Below are positions 1-12,067 of a DNA stretch of 64,000 bases, in pieces. The stretch is from NCBI RefSeq assembly GCF_020882245.1, contig NC_083599.1:46278748-46342747 (forward strand), in the 5' to 3' direction. Position 1 is the stretch's first letter, and every line of letters starts with the position of its first letter. This stretch comes from Rhopalosiphum padi. Taxonomy: Eukaryota > Arthropoda > Insecta > Hemiptera > Aphididae. The notes beneath the pieces are model-generated. The model did no database searches. It saw only the letters and a list, made by a program, of their open reading frames with translations, and was not told the origin of the DNA. The position numbers were made by a program, and so were the translations under genes.

Positions 1-340
1 TTTTTATTTTGAAAAATTATTTTTGAAAAAAATTTGTAATTTTAGTTTGTTTTTTATTTTGTTCTAATATTCTGAAAATATACTGTTCGTAATCGTATTG
101 TATAATAATCAACACGAATATTATTTAATTTTCAATACCAATTAATTTCTAAATTATAACCAAAAAAGTTATTTTCTACTATTTATTTTACGAAATTTGA
201 GTCTTATAACCGAAGTGTTGAGTCTTATAACCGATTTTTTTTTTTAATGTATTTTAATACGTCCGGACCGTACCAGACAATTTTGAGTCTAATAAGCCAC
301 TGAACCTTATATCTGTGAGTCTTATAAGCGGCGTCTACTG
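1..340. mobile_element. right end of a Tigger/pogo-like DNA transposon
   Basis: The segment ends in GCGTCTACTG followed by TA, so read inward on the minus strand it starts CAGTAGACGCC, the usual start of pogo/Tigger terminal repeats with TA target sites. Just inside the end the motif GAGTCTTATAA (or GAGTCTAATAA) recurs four times within about 150 bases, which is typical of subterminal repeats. The other end lies left of the window, so length and coding capacity cannot be judged. Confidence 0.4.
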
Positions 341-820
341 TATTAGTTAACTAACTATTATTATTACTATAGAGTATAGTTGATTGATCTGTACCTAATT
401 TATAATATTTTGAATTTTCACCTTTGTTTACCTTTAAAATTAAATTAAAATTTATCTATACAAGATACAAAGTACAATTATTGGTAATTATTGCTGCATT
501 TTTTCTTAAAACATCATTCAGTCATTATGGATAAAATATGTTTTTATATTATATTAATTTAATCTTAATGGCTTATGGCTTAAACGTTAAACCGAGTATA
601 TGGACGTGTAGTACTGCAGTGGTGCACCGAATAATTGGAAACACTGCGTCAAAAGTACCAGCTTTTTTTAAAATTTTAAAAAACCCCTTTACTGCACAAT
701 TATATTCACATAAGATATATTTAAACATTTTAGATTAGATATTGTAAAATATTATTTAGGTATACCCTGTATAATTTTTTTCACCTTGTACCTATACAGT
801 ATAAGTTGTAATTTTCTTAC

Positions 821-958
821 GATACCTTTCAGATATGTGCTGTCTTCGTTCAACGCCACTTCGGCGTCTTTTAATGCCAAACGTGGTTGACCGAGAAGCA
901 AATAACATTTGCTTCTAGAAACCAAAGCCGTTTTGTCATTGGGGCTCAATTCCAATGC
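821..958 (-). CDS. ODAD4: ODAD4/TTC25-like TPR protein, coding exon 2 (gene continues off left edge)
   Basis: This exon continues the TPR protein begun at 13843-13691. It encodes 46 residues starting ALELSPNDKTALVSRSK and ending at YLKGI. The acceptor is TTTGAAG before 958 and the donor is GTAAGA after 821; both joins are phase 0. Joined to exon 1 it completes a 34-residue TPR unit and gives nearly all of a second. The pattern LVARSKC...LGD..+ALKDAE..L with KGI is that of TTC25/ODAD4, a subunit of the complex that docks outer dynein arms on axonemal doublets. In an insect this suggests sperm tails and chordotonal cilia (inference). The next exon, expected to start with a further TPR helix, was not found in 1-820 and must lie outside the window. 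Confidence 0.8.
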
Positions 959-3900
959 CTTCAAACAAAAATAATAAATCAAAAATTATCGCGTGCCACA
1001 GTTGTAGGTACATACAACATTATAAAGGTATATGTACAAGAAACTCTACTTATATTCACCACATTGCACTATGTACGTTTTCAATAAACAACCATTGATC
1101 ACGATGAACTATAAAATGCACATTGTTATTTATTGTTCTGTATTATTATCTATCTTTTAAAAAAAATATGTATGCTGTACTTTTATAACTAATATGTTTT
1201 ATTTATAATTATTAAATTTAAAAAAAATATGCATTTTATTAACATCTATGACAATAAATCAGTCATAATATTAATAACTGTGATACAATTATAATTATTA
1301 TTTAAAACCGTTAAAATTGTAAGTAAAATTAAATAGTGCAAATATTATATTAATGCACCAAGTAAATATTTCAAAAGATTTAATTTAATATGATTTACTT
1401 TAACGTTGCTCATCGAGTGCGTTGACCTCGATATGCATATAGAGAAAATTCTGAGAAATGTACAGGCCGTTAAGATTTTTATTTATTTCACCGTACTCAT
1501 TGTAACTAATAAGTTACACGCATACTTACAACCTTGTAATCTGACTATTGCTAAAAAAGTGCATAGTTTGTGCGTGTGCAAGACAAGCAGCTTACCAAAA
1601 TAAAATGAAGATTTGAAATTTGATAAACTTAAACTAAGAAACAAGTTTAAAAAGTAGGAAGATAATTAAAAAAAATTATAATTATAAATTGTCTGTTTAC
1701 ACTTCACTTAAAACGATCAGTGCAAACATTGATGATGTTATACGTGTGAAAATTGCCGTCATTAAGTGTTTAACACGAATAACTCAAAACATTCTGACAA
1801 CCTTAACACGAACTTGTAAAGGTGTTTATTAAAACTTGAGATTTATCCAATATTGAATTTCGTGAAGCCAACTAAGCCAAATGAATAGTACACGCGTGTG
1901 GCGTGTTTATATATTATATTCGCGTACCAAACACAAAGTTCTTAGTACTATGAATAGTCGTGTAATATTTCAGATTTTCAGCATATAAAACTTGTTGCAT
2001 ACGAGTACCTACATGACATACATATTAGTATTTAGTACAGATGTCGAAAAATCGACAGTGGTTATTATATAAGTTTAACACAATTATTTTGTTCAAAGTC
2101 AACACTTATCAGTTATCATTAGGTATTCCAAAATATATTGCTGTACGTCTACAAACTATAATAAAATACCTAAATATAATATTGATACTTATAGCATATC
2201 TAAATTTTATATTATTAGTTTCAATTTATTTATTTATATATTTTATATACTGCAGTTAATAGTGTGTCAGTTAATAAAATATAAAAACACGTATTTAAAA
2301 ATAAAATATTTTTAAGAATTCGAACTGTTAAAAAAACAAATAAATTTAATAACTAATAGGTAGATAATACAATTAAATAATATATATTATTGTTATTTAT
2401 ATTCCTCGATTAAATATTTGTATTATTTTATATTATCTAATGATTATAAATAGTCTTATTTTAGAAGTTGAAATAAATAGTAAAATAGTAATTAAATGTA
2501 ATGAATACACGTGACTTGTAAATTGTAAAGTATTGATTTTAGGTATACGTATTTTTTTCCTACTTTGACATAATTTTAGGAGCAGTAAAAATATTTCAAT
2601 CTTTAACTTCAAGAGTGGTTCTTTTTTATTTTTTTTTTTTATAGAAAATCGAACCTAGTTAGTACTTTGGAGTTCGGAGGATCAAAATAACAATTTCTCA
2701 ATACTAAAAATGGTAATTCTCACGCAAATCCAGATTTAGACAATAATTTTTTTTGTTTTTTTTTTGTTATATTTTGGAAATGAAAAACTTTCACCAAATA
2801 TTCATACTTGAAGTTTCTAGTTATGAAATAATAAAATTAAAAATATTAAGTAGGTATAATGTATATATTATATATTTATAATATATTTATATACCTAATT
2901 AATTTTACTATTATAGTAGCAAAATTACTGTATTATTAATATTTATAATTATTATAATAGTAAATACTAAATTATATTTATATTATATATCTATTATTGT
3001 TATTAACGTTTGATTTAATTATTTAATATATTTACCGTAGAATGGTGTGAATAGATTCGTGAAATAAACAGAAGGTAAAAGCATAAAATTAGCCTAAATG
3101 TATTGTATTGTATCTAGAAATTCGGTGGCCTAAACAAATGTTAAATTATCTCGCACCAAAAAAATGCACCATATAATAGTCATATTATAATTAATATTTA
3201 ATATTCAAAATATTTTGAATATTTTGCGAAATTTATAATTTACAATTTTTGACATTTTTTGACATTTTATTAAATTAGGCCAACTTATCGTATTACTAAT
3301 TACTAATAGTAATAAAAATAAATATATTATAAAGTACTTTTAATAGAAATAAAGGTCAAAACATCCCAGTGTGTTTTTTCACACACATTTTTTGACAGAC
3401 GAATTTCTAGTATAAGTATAAAATATATAATTATTAAATATTCAACGTTTCAAGTACCCGCGAATAATATTTTTAAATTACAACAAAATAACTAAATTGT
3501 TATTATTTGCATAAATATTTAATTTCATCCAAATGTTAGCTTAAAATGTTTATAAAAAAAATTGCATCTATAAATTGATTAGATTATTTGGTTACAGTGT
3601 AATTACTCAAAGATTACCTACATTTTTAAATAAGTTGTATATTTTTGTGAATTTTAAATTTAAATACTTAAGAAAAACCATCTTTCCTATAACATATATT
3701 TAATATTTTGAAATATCAATAATGAAATTTTCAAATATTTAGATTATTTAATATTTTTAAGCTATTTTTAATTATTTATAGTTAGGTACTACTATATCTA
3801 TTCTCACCGTTCTACTATATCTACAACAATAAAACATAGAGTTTTCAGTTTTTCTCTTTTTTTAATTTAATTAATTTTTCACAATTACTTATCACATATT

Positions 3901-4420
3901 TTTTTTATGTATAATTTATATTTTAAAGTGGTAACCTAATCGTTACGTATAGATTCAAGAATGTAATAATACTAATAATATTACATTAAATGGTGTGCAT
4001 TTTAACTTCTATATTATGGTCAGATTTGGATTTACATTGAAAAACATATTCATGAAAGCTGGGGAAGTTGCTCATAACTACTGTTAAGTATATTTCGAGT
4101 GTACCTCGTCATCGAGTAGCGAGTAAGATCACAGTAATAGACGTGCTAAATAAAGATTCAATAATAATAAAACGTGGAATACGACAAATAATTTATAACA
4201 GATATAGTGTTTTAGCCTCTATTTCTAAGGGTATTTTATAGTTTATTTATTTATATAATTATTCTGCTACGATAGCCTAATTCTATAAGTAATAAAACAA
4301 ACTAAAAATTGTCTAGAAAATGCTAGTATCAAAATTTGATGAAAATATCAAGACTCCGGGCTAACGGGCTATTTATTATTATGAATTACGAGTAAAAACT
4401 AGTGTACATTTTAGTATAAA
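959..4420. other. AT-rich intron of the ODAD4-like gene, left part
   Basis: Very AT-rich sequence between ODAD4 exon 2 and the glycine-rich gene. I see short open frames only, none with recognisable domains or convincing splice borders. A strong donor-like GGTGAGTTT on the minus strand at about 4418-4426 lies just past the stop of the glycine-rich frame and could belong to an alternative exon of that gene. Confidence 0.5.
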
Positions 4421-4533
4421 CTCACCGGCAATGTGCCAAAGCTAGCACAAAGCCTAGATAATCATATTATCCAGGCTCTCTGACCAAAGATCTCTCAAAC
4501 CCGACCCGACCCGACCCGCATCCCTGCCCTAAC

Positions 4534-5301
4534 CTTATCGATGAACTCGAGCGACACGTTCACATCGTTGATACAGTGCCGGGCCAGCGCCAACAGGGTG
4601 GGCGACTCAGCCGTGGACGGTATGTGCAGCGTTCGGTTCCGATCCTGCCGCCGTTTCATGCGCAACGACGCTTTGATGTCGCGCGTGCCCAGGTTTACGG
4701 CGGCCGCCCGGTCCTTGTCCGTGTACACCTCTTCGAGCAGCCTGGATCGGGAGTCGCGCTTGTGCCGCTTGGCCCAGCCGCCACCAAAGCCACCACCACC
4801 GACACCACCTCCAGTGCCGGTGCCCGATTTGCGCGTCTTGAACTCTTCCGTTAGCTCGTCAAACGTCGTGGTCGCGCCACCACCGCCACCCCCGAAAGAA
4901 CCACCACCACCGCCGCCGCCGCCGCCACCACCGCCGGCACCTCCCTTACGTCTCCCGTGACGCCGGCCCGCTGTCGCCCTGCAGCCCTTCCGGCCGACTC
5001 GTCCGGCGCCCGACCCCCCGTGGCCGTCGCCCGCGCCCGCACCGATGACGCCTACCGCGTAGCCCGTCGTCCCGGCCAGATCGTCCGAATCCGATTCGCC
5101 TCGGCCGAAGCCGACTCCGACTCCGCCGACGCATGCGCCATTCGCCTCGCTACCTCCACCGCCGCAGTCGTCCGACTCGTCTGACTTGCCCACCCGAACG
5201 TAGCTCTGCATCATCTCCGAGTCGCGGGTCATCTGCAGTATGTCCTTGGCGTGATCGGACACCGGTTGTATGTCGCCCGACGTGTCGCCCAGCCCAGCCA
5301 T
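4534..5301 (-). CDS. glycine-rich protein of unknown function, first coding exon (nested in ODAD4 intron)
   Basis: A 256-codon exon starts at the ATG at 5301, the first Met after an in-frame TGA. It reads MAGLGDTSGDIQPVSDHAKD. Residues about 30-190 are low complexity, with acidic Ser/Asp clusters, Arg/Lys-rich patches and a run of 12 Gly encoded by GGC/GGT repeats. The last 80 residues are non-repetitive and charged, with KRHKRDSRSRLLEEVYTDKD near residue 183 and LALARHCINDVNVSLEFIDK at the end, so a real domain probably begins here. A donor GTTAGG follows FIDK in phase 0; without splicing the frame runs 12 more codons to a TGA at 4495. Codon use is GC-rich, unlike the surroundings, and the region is rich in CpG, as for a conserved housekeeping or developmental gene. 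I do not recognise the family. It shares strand with ODAD4 and sits inside its large intron. Downstream exons were not found. Confidence 0.6.
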
Positions 5302-5650
5302 GATGATGGCGGCGTGACAGTTACACCCGCGCGACGAACGTCACACGCGTTTATTCCGGCCGACGCGTACGATGGCAGACCACTCGTGTAGTGTAGGAAG
5401 GATAGTAGCCCGAGGCCGATTAACGGTACACGCGCGAGTATGTTATACTGGCGGTGGTGATTGGAAAAGGCGAAGAAAAAAATGTCGATTCAACACCTCC
5501 GTGTTGTCGCTATAGTAACCACGCCTAGCCGCACCTTAAACGCTTAGTACGGTTCGTTACTGAACGTGTGTGTGTGTGTGTGTGACCTATGCGAGTGTAA
5601 GTGTGCGCGTGTGGTGTTTGCGGTGACGGGTAGCGTGCGACGGTGTTAAA
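5302..5650 (-). promoter_or_regulatory. CpG-rich promoter and 5' leader of the glycine-rich gene
   Basis: GC- and CpG-rich DNA directly upstream of the start codon at 5301, in sharp contrast with the AT-rich flanks. It includes a (GT)n tract at about 5566-5584. No upstream Met is in frame with the coding exon. I infer that transcription of the glycine-rich gene starts here, independently of ODAD4. Confidence 0.45.
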
Positions 5651-6043
5651 TTGCTACGGAATCGGTAAAAATCGAATATTTTCCGTATCTACACGATTAG
5701 GTATAATATTATTAAAGTAGGTATAATGTAATATTGTCATGACACAGTGGTACGCGATTAAAGGTGAAGAATTATAATGTACAAATATCTCGACGACGAC
5801 CTTGCCACCACTGCGGTAGTCACACGCATCACATATAAATATCATGACAAGTGTTATGTATAAAGATTTAGGCCCTAGTTGACTATTTATTAATTAGACA
5901 TTGAATAGTACGTTTTCATTTGGTCGAAATATTTTTACGAGCATATATTAGTATATATATATATGTGTATATATTTAGCATATTATATTGCTTATTATTT
6001 GAACGTTATACACTTAGATGTTTACGTATGTATATTGTATATA

Positions 6044-6464
6044 CAGTAGAATCTGGATTATCCGAATTAATTGGGACCGCACCTAGATCGGATATGCAAA
6101 AGTTCAGCTATTGGAAATTAAAAAAAAATTTTTTTAAAACAGTTAAATATTTTATATTTTGTTAATTTATATTTATTATTATTATTAATATTTTATTTAT
6201 TATATAATTACATTATTAGAAATAAATTAGTGACATTACATACATAGGATATAGGAACATATTATAATGTTTATTATATTTTTTTTAAATTTACCCGGTG
6301 ATGAATCCAAAACCCACTAAAAATGTTCACCGGCTTCAAACTCAAAACCCGTAACCCAAAATATCTTAACCCGTTTTGATTCCCTGCGTTCGGATACGTT
6401 AATTGCAGTTCGTATAATAGAGAGTTCGTATAACGGAATAGTTCGGATAATCGAGGTTCTACTG
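6044..6464. mobile_element. pogo/Tigger-type MITE, 421 bp
   Basis: The left end CAGTAGAATCTGGATTATCC and the right end, read on the minus strand as CAGTAGAACCTCGATTATCC, form imperfect terminal inverted repeats of more than 20 bases. The element is flanked by TA on both sides (6042-6043, 6465-6466), the target site of Tc1/mariner/pogo transposons. It contains no transposase frame. Confidence 0.8.
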
Positions 6465-6479
6465 TAGTCAGTTTAGTTC

Positions 6480-8690
6480 GATCGTTCATTGTACTAAGTC
6501 GTGTTTTGTTAATTATTTGTTCAAGTACGACATCATGTTCGAAATGTAAGGTGGCAGTTTCGAGAAATAAGGACAGTATTTAATATATTACATATAATCA
6601 TGTATTATATATGAAATGCTCTAACATGAACGCGGATTCCTTAAACGCCTTAGACTTTAAGAAATCAAAAGGGGTGGACTTTGACTGTGAAAACTGCAAA
6701 AAAAAGCTTAAATAAACAGAGGAGAAAGTACACCTATCAAAAATATATCTAAACCAATAGGTATCAGTAGCACAAAATATTTATACGAACAGTGATTTAG
6801 ACACCAGAGCTATAACATCTAGATTAGATGAACTCATTAAAAACCAGACAACTACTAATAAAACTCTCTTAACCTTAAGTAACCGGATATTAGAACTCGA
6901 AAAAACTTTAAAAGAAAAAGACGGTATAATACAAAATCTAGAAATAAAAATCAGCATATTAGAACAAAATGAAAGAGCGTGTCTAGTGGAAATAAGTGGT
7001 GTAAAAAAAGGAACATAATGAAAATGTTGAAACAACAGTTAATGACACTGCTGAAATTTGAAATTATATATGTCAATATTAATCTTTTTGATATTAAAAA
7101 TGCATACCGAAAATTATAAAATCGTAACTTGGAAGCACCTCAAATAGTCGTAGAATTTTCTTAAAAAAAAAAAAAACGAGAGGAATCCAAAGAATCAAGA
7201 ATATACATTAATAAAAGGTTAACAGCTTACAACAGGAAGCTGCATGCTCTGAGAGATATTAGATCAAAATCAAAAGAACTTGGATACCGAAATATCTGGA
7301 CAAGGAATGGTAGAATCTTTTGCAAAAAAGACTAAAAAACACAAATAAAAAGAATCGATAATCTATGTTTTTTATAATGTATCTATACTTCTTTAATTCG
7401 TTATCGCTTTATCCAACCATTGTTTTAATCTGTATAATCTGTAATATATTAGGTAATAAGATAAATTTATTTAATTTTGGGTTTAATTTGACATTAACTT
7501 TAACAATATTTTTAGTTTATTTAAAAACTTTAAATAAAACATACAATAATATAACATGAAGTAGGTTATGTATATACATAAGCACAAACAACTGAAATTA
7601 TTAATTCTTTTTGATTATTTTCACACTACTAAACTATACTATATATACATAAAAAAAAAATAAGACGCAATTATTAATATTGACTATACTAGTATTGACC
7701 TACTCTTATTCACTATTTAATCTCGTATTCAATAAAATGCATTAATCAATCAATTTTCATTACACTACTATAAAAAATTGGGCGTTATTTTGATAAATGT
7801 AAAAATTATAGTACAAAGGAAAGTCAATTTAAAATTGATAATACGTTTTTCTTAAATTTATAATGGCTAATAATATACTTAGTTATAATTTTGCCAACAA
7901 TTATAAACAAATAATTACTTATAATGGTACATGGGAATTGGGAAGACATGAATGTGATATTAAATAGGGATCAATCGTTAAATATTATATATCTTAGACT
8001 ATAAGAAGTCTCAATATAAATTTTGACAAATTTTGCATAATGTTAGATATCTAATCAAAAAATTATTTTTGATGTAATTATTTTAACAGAGGCTTGGCTA
8101 GGTTTACCTAATCTAAATTACAATCAATTTCAAATTCTAAACTATATTATGTTCAAGACTACAAAATATATAAATCAAAATGATGGAATAATTGCTTTTA
8201 TAAATAATTCAATCATAAATACACAGCAGGAACAATCCACTAAATCCAAAAATTATAAAACAAATTGATCATTTTAAATTATCATGCTTATTAAAGAAAT
8301 ACGATTGGTCACCAGTAATGAATAACTCGAATGTAAATTCTGCAGCAAACAACTTTATTGAACTTTAAAAAAAAAAAGAAGAAAATAATTGTTCTTAATA
8401 AACCCTGGGTAACAACTGCAATTATTATATCGATTTGTCGTAGGTATAAACTACACCAGAGTATAAGACTTTAAAAAAACATCCATTAAATGATAAACTT
8501 AAACAGCACTATTTAAAATATAGGAATACATTAACATGATACAAGAAGCTAAAGCTAAATATTATAAAGCTGAACTAGAAAAATAGTATATATTTCATGA
8601 TGATATTTTTTTGGATATACCTATTAAAATTATTTATTTTTCTATTAGTTGTAATAATTGAAAAGACTCTAAATTAACGGGGACGATTAT
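6480..8690 (+). mobile_element. decayed Jockey/CR1-like non-LTR retrotransposon (ORF1 plus start of ORF2)
   Basis: Frameshifted remains of both ORFs run in order. At about 6534-6710 is a cysteine-rich PHD-like finger (CSKCKVAVSRNKDS, later KCSNMNADSLNAL and ENCKKK). At 6800-7015 a coiled-coil stretch follows (LTLSNRILELEKTLKEKDG). At 7195-7330 comes the conserved end of ORF1 (SRIYINKRLTAYNRKL, WTRNGRIFCKK). At about 7990-8240 lie pieces of the endonuclease domain (VIILTEAWLG), and at 8390-8580 the pre-RT segment (LNKPWVTTAI, YYKAELEK). The reverse transcriptase is missing, so the copy is 3'-deleted and dead. Confidence 0.7.
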
Positions 8691-9302
8691 ATGTCTTTAA
8701 ATCAATTACTTATTATATTATAATTTAGTAATATTACCTCTCCGACCCTTGTAGCGACTTGCCTGTTGAATCCGTGGTTTGCGTCTAAGATATAATATGA
8801 AGTGACCGATTTATATTTTAAAATAATAAGACTTTTTTCTTTGATTCACTGCTGTTAATTTTATTTAACTTTTTTAACACACATTAATATGCATATTTTA
8901 ATTTATTATAAACATTTATAACTAACTTACTACGTCTTATTGCATAGATGATCTGTGTATAGTCTTTTACACTCGCCTTTGACCGTACAAAAAGACAATA
9001 ATAACGCGTCTGGGGCCTTGACTCTGAAGTTGTATGTGTGTGTGTGTGTGTGTGTGTAATATCTTATCGATATATTTTGTCCTATTTAATATTTGTAACT
9101 TATTCTTATCCTTAATTACTAACAATTATCAAAATTATTTTATTATACATTTTAAATTTAAAAAAGATATGATGGCTTAGGCGCACATCATTATATCCAC
9201 CATAGCTTTTTTGTGATGCGTCCTTGCATCAAAAGTTGAGGCAGGTTGATTTCATTTTTTCAAAACACATTGTATTTATTATATATTAATATATTATTAA
9301 TA
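8691..9302. other. AT-rich spacer with a (TG)n tract
   Basis: No coding signal seen. The only notable item is a simple TG repeat at about 9035-9057. Confidence 0.5.
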
Positions 9303-9475
9303 CAGTGAAACATATAACAAACTTCCATTTTACGAAATTTTCTGTTTAATGAAATATTTTTAAGAAGTATGACCTTCATTATTGATTAATACGTAATTCT
9401 ATCTAACGAATTCCTCCGTATTATGATTTTTTTTTTTTGTTGCTTATTCGACTTCGTTATATGGAAGTTTCACTG
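9303..9475. mobile_element. short TIR element, family M1, copy 1
   Basis: It starts CAGTGAAA and ends GGAAGTTTCACTG, flanked by TA. The interior shares TTTTCTGTTTAA and ATACGTAATTCTAT with the copies at 11195-11379 and 15949-16132. TA target sites point to a Tc1/mariner/pogo source. No coding capacity. Confidence 0.75.
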
Positions 9476-9495
9476 TATTTAATAATTATTATAAT

Positions 9496-10012
9496 CATAG
9501 GCATGTGTTGACCTGAATTTCGGGGGGTGCCTACAATTTTTTCGGGCCCTCTCAAAACATGTACCTACATATTTAATAAGTTATAATGCAAGAATAAACA
9601 TATTACTTACATTATATCACATATTAACCAATGAAGATATTTCTAGTAGGTACCAATAATAGTTATATAATATTTCATTAGATATAGTTGAATCTATAAT
9701 CTAGTTTTAAGATAATTGCAATATTTATTTATTACTTTTACTTTTGTAGTCAATAACATCTAGCTGTTATAATCATAAGTTTTACCGCACAAATTTAAAT
9801 TATTTTATGATGTATTATTTTTTTTATCTCAAAATATAAAATTTTTTTTTACCACTTATTTTAGAAAAAATAACATTTTTATTCTAGTAACATTCTAGTT
9901 AAAATACGGAGTACGGACCTCATATATATGATATAAGACTTAAATTTTGAGACAAAATTACATGTCAGGGGGGGAGTGCCTAGGCAGTAGGCACACGTGC
10001 GCATCGCCTATG
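9496..10012. mobile_element. hAT-type non-autonomous element, 517 bp
   Basis: The ends are CATAGGCATGTG and, inverted, CATAGGCGATGCG. Perfect 8-bp direct repeats ATTATAAT flank it (9488-9495 and 10013-10020), the hallmark of hAT insertion. The CATAGGC terminus and internal G-runs are shared with the larger hAT element at 29238-30846, its likely relative. No transposase frame. Confidence 0.8.
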
Positions 10013-10134
10013 ATTATAATAATATATATTTATATTTATTGTATATATAAAATATAATACATAATAATAATAATATACATAAGTTTTAAATTATAATAAA
10101 ATAATAAATATCATTAAGTATTCATTGTTTAAAT

Positions 10135-10340
10135 CAGCGTTTCTCAACCGATGTGTCGCGGGGTAAGTCCAAACATGTTGCGATAAGTACTAATATAATA
10201 TTACATACTGTACGAACCTTGTTGGCACTATATTTACAAAAATTAATAGGTATTATTTTTATTTATTTTTTTATTGTGTGCCACAAAGTATGAACATTTT
10301 TAATAGCGTGTCGCCATAATACAAAGGTTGAGAAACACTG
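10135..10340. mobile_element. hAT MITE, 206 bp
   Basis: The ends CAGCGTTTCTCAACC and inverted CAGTGTTTCTCAACC are typical hAT terminal repeats. An exact 8-bp target duplication GTTTAAAT lies at 10127-10134 and 10341-10348. Confidence 0.85.
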
Positions 10341-11194
10341 GTTTAAATATTCAAATTTGAAATTAAAATGCAAATAAAAAAAAATTGTACTTATGTATTT
10401 TTATGTAGATATAAGAACAACTTAAATGGGATTTTTGTATTAAATTTTCAAAAATGTTGTCATGATGAATAATTTTTAAACATATTTATATAGAAAAAAC
10501 TAATAAGAATTGAAAATTTCAAATGTATATATAAATAGCTCAAAAAGTGTCAACATGTTAAAAAATTATACTGCATATTGTGTAGAAAATGCTAATGTAA
10601 ACATTTGATGAAAATTCCGTTATCTACGGTTATTAGTTTTTTAAAGTACAACAGAATATCAAAAAAATGTTTGAGGAGATAAGTTAATATAAAGGTAAAT
10701 AATATCCAATGTTGGAACAAATTTTAACTACAAATATATGTAAGAAAATTGCAGTCATAAAAAATTACTTTCCAGTAATTTTTTTTTTATTGGTGAAAAA
10801 CCCAAAGAAGAATCTTATACAGTATACCTATTAAATTTTGTTATCATAATTGTTTGCAAAAAAACATAAAATACTGTGTAAAGTTATGATAGTTATCTAT
10901 GTAATGCTTTATTGAATAATGCGCCATAAAAAATGAATAAACGTAATTAATGAGCATAATTTGAAACAGCTAGAACGAAATTTTTAGGGTAACATTAATC
11001 CTTTCAAAGTTTCAAACACACCATTGACAAATGGTATTTTTACGGGAACAGAAGACAATATGTAAAAAAAAAACACATTGATTATTTATAAATATGTGAA
11101 CTAATCACGATAAGTTTTCAGTGTTTTCACTAGAAAATCTGATCATAAATTAACCGGACAAATGCATACTGAAAATTTAATTTATTTTATAATA
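10341..11194. other. AT-rich intronic DNA, nothing recognised
   Basis: No open frame with a known motif, no clear terminal repeats and no RNA gene seen. It is part of the ODAD4-like intron. Confidence 0.5.
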
Positions 11195-11379
11195 CAGCGA
11201 AACTTCCATTATAACAAAGTCCAATCGGCAATCAGCAAGGAAATAAATTCGTAATACAGAGGAATTCGTTAAATAGAATTACGTATTACGTTTTTTTTAT
11301 GAAGGTCATAGTTCTTAAAAATATTTCGTTAAACAGAAAATTTCGTATAATGGAAGTTCGTTATATGGAAGTTTCACTT
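11195..11379. mobile_element. short TIR element, family M1, copy 2 (opposite orientation)
   Basis: It starts CAGCGAAACTTCCATTATAAC and ends GGAAGTTTCACTT with TA on both sides. Its interior is the reverse complement of the copies at 9303 and 15949. 185 bp. Confidence 0.75.
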
Positions 11380-12067
11380 TATATGTACCTATGTAAGATA
11401 TATGTTATAGGTATTACATCGTGATTTGAGAGAAACGAGAAATTATATTAGTCATATCTACGAACTACATTGCTAATTAAATGTATTTTAATAATTATTA
11501 AATATTGTATTTATATACCTATAGTATAAACTATAAAGTGTAGCTATCTATTTTTAACTATTTTGAACATTATTTTAGGATTAAAACTAAAACCTTGAAT
11601 AGAAGTAGTGAAGTACTATGAAAAAACGTTTATAGTGCCTTGTATAGTAAGACCTCTTTTTATTCTAATTAAAAATGTTTAATTAAAATGTATTTTTAAA
11701 CTCAAAGTTGTTATGTCATAATCCATAACTGTATAAATTCAAAATATTTTGAATTTTAGGCTTACGCAGTTTTTGATATGACAGGTGTTTTAACTTTTAA
11801 ATTGTCTATAGTTTACTGTTGCTGAGTGCAGCCCATGTTTTGCGTTGTTGCATGATATAAAAACGTTTTTAAAACGTATCCATTAAATTAAAAAGTATTT
11901 AAAATATCACTTTTAAATACTTTTATAAAATACTAAACAAATGTCTAGTTAAATTAACTTAAATGTATACTGTATTAAATAGGTCTGATGACTGATAATC
12001 AATGGGTCACTACGACTGAAATGAACGTATAGGTAAGAAGTGAAAAAAACAGTAAAATGACTAGGAC
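11380..12067. other. AT-rich intronic DNA, nothing recognised
   Basis: No supported gene or repeat seen in this part of the ODAD4-like intron. Confidence 0.5.

Noticed and set aside
4494..4518. ACCCG repeats as a telomere-like array
   Set aside because: Only about three units; aphid telomeres are TTAGG-type and nothing else telomeric is nearby.
4541..4960. Plus-strand open frame with long proline runs opposite the glycine-rich exon
   Set aside because: It is the antisense of the Gly codon repeats; the minus frame has a sensible start, splice donor and non-repetitive end, the plus frame has none.
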